The translations under genes were made by a program, and so were the position numbers. From Diphasiastrum complanatum (lineage: Eukaryota > Streptophyta > Lycopodiopsida > Lycopodiales > Lycopodiaceae): a stretch of 64,000 nt of DNA. Shown piece by piece: positions 57,796 to 64,000 of this stretch. The DNA lies in contig CM055100.1 in the NCBI GenBank assembly GCA_029204225.1, forward strand, positions 9,386,481 through 9,450,480, given 5' to 3'. Positions within the stretch are counted from its first letter, which is position 1, and each line of letters opens with the position of its first letter. The notes beneath the pieces are model-generated. The model was not told the origin of the DNA, made no database searches, and saw only the letters and a program-made list of their open reading frames with translations.

Positions 57796-60577
57796 ATGAT
57801 TATATTCATGCCTTCCAATGGTGGGATCGTGTTAGAAACTAATGATAGGTTGAGTTTATCAAACTACTCTACTTGGAAAGTGTGGATGGAGTCCTTACTT
57901 GAGTTGAATGAACTCATGGACATAGTTGCAGGAATTGAAGAGAGACCACCCACAGTTCAAGAGCAACAAAGGTCTGATAAGAAGGCAAAAAGGGCTCTTC
58001 ATATCATTAATATAAATGTTACCAATGAACTTCTCAAGGAAGTTGGTAAGAGTCAAAGTGCAAGTGAGGCATGGAATGCCTTGAAGAAGCTCTTTGAATC
58101 AAAGTCCACATCTAGGGTATTGACCCTAAGGAGGAAAATATTTTCTAGTAGGCAAACCGAGGGAGAAAGTGCTCATGCATTTGTCTTGAGGGTTAAGTCC
58201 TTAAGTGATGATCTAGCATGCATTGATGAAAGCATAAAAGATGGTGAAATAGTCCAGGTTATGTTGAATGGTTTGCTAGATGAACATGCTAACCTTGTGC
58301 AAAGTTTTGCCATTCAAAGAGTCTTGCCAAGTGTGGTTGACTTGCAAGAAATCTTATTGGCTGAAGAACATAGGTTGCAATCAAAGCTTGATGGTGCATC
58401 CTTGCAAGGAGGAGGTGAAGAGGCTTTCTTCACAAAAGGCAAAGTCAAAGGAAAAGGTAAAGGCAAAGGGAAATGGTCCAAAGGTGGTAATTTGAATCAT
58501 GATGATCACTCTTCCTCTTCCTCTTCTACTAAGAAAGATAAGTCAAAGTTCAAGTGCTTTTATTGTGGGATTAAAGGTCATTTTGCTAATGAATGTCGTA
58601 AGAAGAAAAGAGAGGAAGGTGAGAGGCAAGGAAATCTAGCAATAGATGAAGAAGAGCATATCATTTGTGAAACTCTTGTTATGACTTCAAGTTTGCTTGC
58701 AAATATAGATGGGAATGATCCTTGGTGGACTGATAGTGGTGCCTCATCTCACATGACAAGACATAAGAAATACTTTTCATCCTTATTATCTTATGAGGGA
58801 GAGCAACATCGTCTATACTGCAAATGATAGTCAATGTGACATCAAAGGAATACGCCTAATTCCTATTTCTCTTTCAACAAATAGAAAAGCTAATCTTGAA
58901 AATGTATTGTACATTCCTTCAATCACTAAGAACCTGCTTAGCATTAGTCAAATGATTGACAAGGGGCTTGATGTTGAGTTCATTGGAGATGCTTGTTTGA
59001 TAAGTAAATGTGGATCCTTGATTGCTCAAGAAAGGAGGCATGGGAAGCTTTTCAAACTGAATGCATGTGTGATCTCTACGCATGAAGGATGTATGGCTAG
59101 GGAGCAATTGACAAACCAAGAAGTTTGGCATAAGAGGTTGGGCCATCCCAACTTCAAATCTTTGGAGGTAATGGCAAAGAAAGAGCACGTTCTTGGTCTC
59201 CCTAAAAGTCTTGTTGCAAACAATAGTGTTTGTGAACATTGTGCCTTGTCCAAATCTCATAGACTTGCTTATTCTAGATCTACTTCTAGATCTAAATAAG
59301 TTTTTCAACTTGTGCATTCTGATGTTCATTCTTCTAGTATAACTAGCAATGGTGGCGCAAAGATGTATGCAACTTCCATCGATGACTTTAGTAGGTATAC
59401 TTGGGTCTATCTTCTTAAAGGCAAGGATGAAGTGTTTGCTGCATTTGTCAAGTTCAAGAATGAAATGAAAAACCAATTCAATACAAAGATCAAATGCTTA
59501 AGATCAGATAATGGAGGGGAATACACTTCAACTAAGTTCAAATATTTTTGCATAGCACATGGGATTAAGAGGGGATTACTCTAGTCCTAGGACTCCACAA
59601 CAAAATGGAGTGGCCAAGAGGAAGAATAGAACCCTTTGTGAATGTGCCAAGGCAATGAGACTACTTGCAAATCTTCCTAAGTCTTTTTGGGGGGGAGCTT
59701 TAGCATGTGCTAACTATCTTTAAAACAGGTGGACAAGTGCTTACTTGTATTGTAAAACTCCTTTTGAGTTCCTTTATGGTACAAGGCCAAGTGTCAAGCA
59801 TTGTAGGATCTTTGGTTGTACTTATTTTGTCAACATCACTCTTGATGATAGAACTAAAGAAGATCCTTCATCAAGGAAGGGCATATTTGTTGGCTATAGT
59901 TAAATAAGAAGACTTACAAGGTTTACATTCCTTCAACAAAAAAAGTTCTCAGTTCTAGAGATGTCATCTTTGAAGAAGACAATGTACCAAAGAAAGGTGA
60001 TGTTGATGAAACTAACAATCTTCATGTTGTTTCTCCTAACTTTCTTGATGGTGATGGATGTATGGATGATGATGGTGGAAATGCCTCTCCAAGTCAAGTT
60101 CCAAGAAGATCCTCAAGTCAAAGTGAAAAGCCAAAAAGGCTTACATATGATGAGAAGGGTAAGCAAGTTGTGGAAGGTATAAACTTGGCTTTACTCACAT
60201 GTTTTGGTACATCTTCTTGTATAGATGATGTTATGCATATGGATGGTTGTCTTCATGAAATGGATGTCATTTATGGTTCTGGAAAACAGGGTTTTGTCAA
60301 TGGTTTTGATGGTCAAAAGGAAGATCAAGAGGTTGATCTTAATGTGCTTCATCAACACCAATTGGAAATTGGTAATTTGAAGCTAGTCAAGAGCATCAAC
60401 GAAGAATCAAATGGCCAAGGCACTAAGGATATGTTTTTGCAAGTTATTGAAGACTCAAGTAAAGGCAAAGTAACAACAAGGATGTCTTGTTCAAACCTAC
60501 TTTACTCATCTAACTTTATTTTTTTGAGCTATGTTATGTCAATGTGTGGAAATTGTCAAAATTTGGTGAATCTATGA
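57796..60577 (+). pseudogene. Ty1/Copia gag-protease-integrase without RT
   Basis: Gag (57796-58800) has NYSTWKVWMESLL, a Lys-rich basic tract, and the zinc knuckle CFYCGIKGHFANEC. Protease shows WWTDSGASSHM near 58725. After a frameshift, the GAG-pre-integrase runs to 59300 (VWHKRLGHPNF, CEHCALSKSH). Integrase follows, with VHSDVHS, IDDFSRYTWVYLLKG, LRSDNGGEY and PQQNGVAKRKNR. The catalytic Glu is replaced by Lys in the last motif. More breaks occur at 59300, 59584, 59720 and 59905. The linker RLTYDEK (60142) should lead into RT, but instead a 140-codon unrelated open stretch follows. Same family as 23705-25480. Confidence 0.85.
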
Positions 60578-61390
60578 TCATCTTTTTGTATCCAATGGAT
60601 CTTGAAGACGAACTAGTGCTACCTACTAGTTATATGGAGTCTTATGGAGCTGGCTTAGCATCATTGTTGTACTCTTTTACTTATGGATTTCCAAGGCAGC
60701 TTGATGGTTCTATATGGCAAGAAGGCAATGGAGGCTCATTTATGGTGGATTTCAACACATACACTTCACAAGAAGTGAAATATGGAGAAGACATGCAAGC
60801 AAGCATTCATCACTTTCATTTGTTACATGTTTGCTGCTATTTTACAGATATTTCATAGGTGGAAACATGGAGGAATCATTCCATTCCCATTCTATGTTAT
60901 TTTTCACAGGTAGTGCTAGGCATTGTTGGGGTGCTTGTTGGAATGTGGCTCCCTGATAGCTAGTGATTTAGGGACCCTATTGTTGCATCCTCCATTGATA
61001 TTGTCTTGCTACAGCCTCTATTCTCGGATTGTAAATACAAGTAGATGTGTCCTGATTATTGGTGTTACAGAAAATGCAGAACCTTTGGGCGATCTGCTTA
61101 CCCTTAGGGCATTCATTTGTAGTGTGATTTTGTTGGCATGTTGGACACCAAACATTATAACGTCTTGGAAATTGACTGACACTGAGCCACTTGCGATGCA
61201 GTATTTTTCAATTTTTATTCGAACTCTTTGGATAGTTTGTCAATCTGGGTCTGATGGGTTTTGTTTATAATTTCAAGGTGTTGTAATAACAACTGAGTGG
61301 CCACATCAAATGAGGTTCCTTCACGTTGGGCTCTATGGCTTTGGTCAATAATGTTGGAGTTAATCTTCACTCCTACTCACATCATCTCCT
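60578..61390 (+). other. 3' region of the Copia element, then intergenic
   Basis: 60720-60895 is shared with 9220-9420. Short ORFs have no recognisable motifs. No 3' LTR was found. Confidence 0.4.
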
Positions 61391-61397
61391 GAGTACA

Positions 61398-61535
61398 TCT
61401 ATATAGTATAGAACTATTTTAGAGAGTGTGTGTATTTTTGCCGCCAAAAATGTCACGCTCTACCCGCAAAAAATGTCAGTCATTTGCAAAGATAAGATCT
61501 AAAAAAACATTTGAAAAAAAATGTGTGTAAAAAAC
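61398..61535 (+). repeat. Dispersed repeat, copy 2
   Basis: Same order of words as 49293-49437, starting CTATATAGTATAGAACTATTTTAGAGAG. Confidence 0.55.
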
Positions 61536-61601
61536 CACACATACAAGCCTTTTTTTTCTTTTTTCTTTTTGGGACACACATACACACATTTCAAAAAAAA
61601 T

Positions 61602-61614
61602 CCCCCCCCCCCCC

Positions 61615-61675
<61 letters not shown>
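61602..61675. repeat. C24 run fused to (CT)25 microsatellite
   Basis: C homopolymer 61602-61625 passes directly into CT repeats to 61675, at the edge of the LRR relic. Confidence 0.97.
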
Positions 61676-61677
<2 letters not shown>

Positions 61678-62320
61678 GACATCACTGATCCTGCTGGGTG
61701 CTCGATGGCTAGCCATGAGGCTGTGTGCATTTGCAGGTGCGATGATCATTATCGTGTTCAAAGCCGTAAGATTTCCGAGCGATGGAGGCAAGCTACCTGA
61801 GAGGTTATTGTAGTTGCAATGCAGTCCGAGATATGGAGGCAAGATACCTGAGAGATTATTGTTGCTTGCAATGAAGGACTGTAGATGAGAAGGACTGCAA
61901 CTGAGATGCACTGTCGTTGCCACCCCACACGTCCGAGAGAACTCATGTGAGTTGATTATTCGATAGATTAAGTATAGTGAGAGATGGGTTGGTGGCGCAT
62001 TATGCAGGTATGGATCCAGTTAGGTTGTTGAAGCTCAAATCTACCAAGAAGAGCTTAGAGGAGGCTGTCAGCCCCGCAGGGATCGATCCCACCAAGCTGT
62101 TACTATTCGGATCCACAGCTTGAAGTACAGGTGAGTTCCCAATGCCTGGAGGGATGGTCCCAGAGAGATGGTTTGTGAACAAGTACAAACCATGGAGATT
62201 AGGAAGGACAACTAAAAACACTGGAATGGTTCCTCTGATTCTATTTGTGTGAAGATTGAGCTTGCAAAGCTGAGTTAACTGTCCCACCTGCTCAAGAAAA
62301 TCAGCAACAAAAACTCTCAT
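61676..62320 (-). pseudogene. LRR receptor-type fragment
   Basis: Minus strand: after ...TTGAGCAG (possible splice acceptor near 62290) come repeats LNLHTNRIRGTIP, LYLFTNHLSGTIPPGIGN and VDLSFNNLTGSIP, the plant LRR-kinase consensus. A stop follows near 62000. Further repeats (NNNLSGILPP, NNLSGSLPPSLGNLTAL) occur at about 61890-61760 in other frames. No signal peptide, membrane segment or kinase domain. It ends at the C/CT array, so it is a broken fragment. Confidence 0.82.
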
Positions 62321-62696
62321 GGCAGTGCATGCAGATCACACAATGCAGACTGCAGCATAGGTACATCAATGGCATTTAAGGCATTCTATGCTAGAAGCAG
62401 GAGGTGCTACATATCTAGCAAAAAAAGGTTATTTAATGTGCTACAGTTCATGGGTCTTCTTTGTGTGGCAAATATGAAAGCCTTCTTGAATGCTACGTTC
62501 CTCTTGGTTGAGATACATTTAAGAGAAAACAAAAAAGGATATATTATGTTGGTTTGAGTGTGGATCTTAATCTTCTAGATTTCTTTTGTCTTTCACTGTG
62601 CAAGAACGTGCAGGAGTGCGATCTCTAATCATGACAAAGATCATAGTAGCTCGGGAAATACGTCTCAATAAGGAATGGTAGATCGGTATAGGAAAC
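62321..62696. other. Intergenic, no gene seen
   Basis: No supported feature between the LRR relic and the GTPase-like segment. Confidence 0.35.
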
Positions 62697-63777
62697 GTGC
62701 CAAGGAATTGTTATCGGGCTCGAAAAGAGTGGAAACTCCATCATATATTGTTCGTATTGTTGGGTGGACAAGCTGGAGTTAGAAAGGGATCTTTGGTGAA
62801 CCACTTGCTCCTCTCTCACTCTGCTACCATCTCACATAATATCAACGGAAATGATGAAGTGTTGAAGGTATATCATATTTCTGGCCTTAGCTTGTTGGAT
62901 ATTCCTGGCTATGATGGCAAGCATGCCAATGCTGCGTAGCATGGAGGGTATGTTTATCACCTTTAAGCACTTTCTGGTTGCAACTTACACATGGTTTTGG
63001 CACAATCCTTCGAGACCTGAACTACACAATAGGTATCAAATTTGTGATTGGGAAATATCAAGTGAAAAGCATAAATCTTTCCGGTAGGAGACTACAAACT
63101 GGTTAATTTAAACTCCTAGTAAAGTTTTGAGCATAAAAAGTGCAGACAAGTAGATTATCAAAATTTGTGTCAATCAACAGCTCTATCCATGTTATAAGTA
63201 ACTTAAGTATATTAGACACAGTAACGACAATGCTACAGGGATTATTTCATAAGGAGGTCATTTGCATTTTATCAACAAGGGAAGTTATTGAAGTTACAAC
63301 AGCCAGTAGGATTTTCTGTGATGGTTTTTGTTATCAATGATCCAAATCATAGCCCATTAAGGTCATCCGCATGCAACCAGGAAGACACGAATTATTTTGC
63401 AATTTCATTTTCCTTGGAAAAGAAATTGCTCACAAATCTTTGACCAAGTTTTTGACGAAAGGGCTTATCTGATCATTGAAAGTGGATTTTTTTACATATG
63501 AGTAGTCATTTCTACAGTGGTGTGCTCATATTTTTACATTTATCCTGGAAACAGAAAAGATGGAAAGCTCAGTTTCAAGCAATTTGCAAAATCGTACAAT
63601 CTCTTTGAAAACAAGACCAGTGCTGTGATCTTCGTGGTAAAGGACAGAATCACGCAAGACAAAGACCTCATGTCCATGGCTGTTGATGCTCGAAAGATTT
63701 TTTGTGTTGTTCGAATTTTATGCTGATAATATATATGGGATGAAATGCCTGAATAAAATGGAGGAGAGTATTAGGTA
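62697..63777 (+). pseudogene. P-loop GTPase-like exons, degenerate
   Basis: An open stretch 62697-62939 (no ATG at its start) contains FVLLGGQAGVRKGSLVNHLL, like a G1 P-loop but with Arg and Gly replacing the usual Gly and Ser of GxxGxGKS. It also has LLDIPGYDG, like the G3 DxxG motif. A second open stretch 63540-63726 has YNLFENKTSAVIFVVKDRITQDKDLMSMAVDARKI trimmed to words: AVIFVVKDR and DLMSMAVDARK. This pattern is reminiscent of the segment before G4 in interferon-inducible (IRG-like) GTPases. Splice sites between them are unclear. The family is uncertain, and nucleotide binding is doubtful given the P-loop changes. Confidence 0.35.
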
Positions 63778-64000
63778 TGTTTTTTTTCTATGTGGATTTC
63801 AATAAGTCTTTGTAGGTCTTTCACACTTTATTAGAAACAAGCAAGAGTACAGCGAATCTAACCTCAATCTACTGATTGTTGGCTATATTCATCGTAGAAA
63901 GATGTGCTCGAGAAACTGTTGTCTTCAGAGCACTCATAATGAACTGCTGCCTTCAGAAAAGACCAAAAAATGTTATGCTTGATCAAGACCTAGAAGCTGT
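63778..64000. other. Right edge of window, no gene seen
   Basis: May contain continuation of the GTPase-like locus after a possible donor near 63774 (ATTAGGTATG). Nothing else supported. Confidence 0.3.

Overview
The window is nuclear DNA of a land plant with a large, transposon-packed genome. This is inferred from spliced genes with GT-AG introns, a PLATZ zinc-binding factor (a plant-specific family), an SDF2-type ER protein, an LRR-receptor relic, Ty1/Copia and Ty3/Gypsy debris, LARD-like LTR elements and very long (CT)n arrays. The lineage cannot be fixed by eye; a fern or other large-genome plant would fit. Most coding sequence is broken by stops or frameshifts.

Layout. 1-1480: Gypsy RNase H/integrase relic (+). 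2908-3449: last two exons of an unrecognised gene (-). 4186-9170: complete non-coding LTR element with 5-bp target duplication and unusual AG...CT LTR ends. 10690-15791 and 28772-40023: two arms of a large inverted duplication, each with a PLATZ gene copy, an old Copia LTR fragment and pieces of two unrecognised convergent genes (X and Y below). The 13-kb spacer holds three truncated Copia pieces, a gag-like relic and (CT)n arrays. The right arm carries a later 4,978-bp LARD insertion (29475-34452), and the left arm preserves its exact empty site. 42914-43636: hAT-like non-autonomous element full of G-rich hairpin repeats.

44223-54001 (-) is the best gene: a complete six-exon SDF2-like gene (223 aa predicted) stretched over about 10 kb. 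Its 5.4-kb fourth intron holds LINE ORF1-only elements bounded by (CT)n and a Gypsy RT fragment. A TGACGTGG motif, as bound by unfolded-protein-response bZIP factors, lies about 0.5 kb upstream of its start codon. 55560-56290: Gypsy RT relic (-). 56661-60930: Copia family with gag, protease and integrase but no recognisable RT. 61676-62320: LRR pseudogene (-). 62697-63777: degenerate P-loop GTPase-like exons (+).

The window has essentially one gene that looks functional (SDF2), one duplicated transcription-factor gene of doubtful coding capacity (PLATZ), and a well-preserved record of mobile-element activity: exact empty sites, target duplications, nested fragments and a local inversion through a retroelement. 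All coordinates, splice sites and homology calls were made by reading; no alignment or database search was run.
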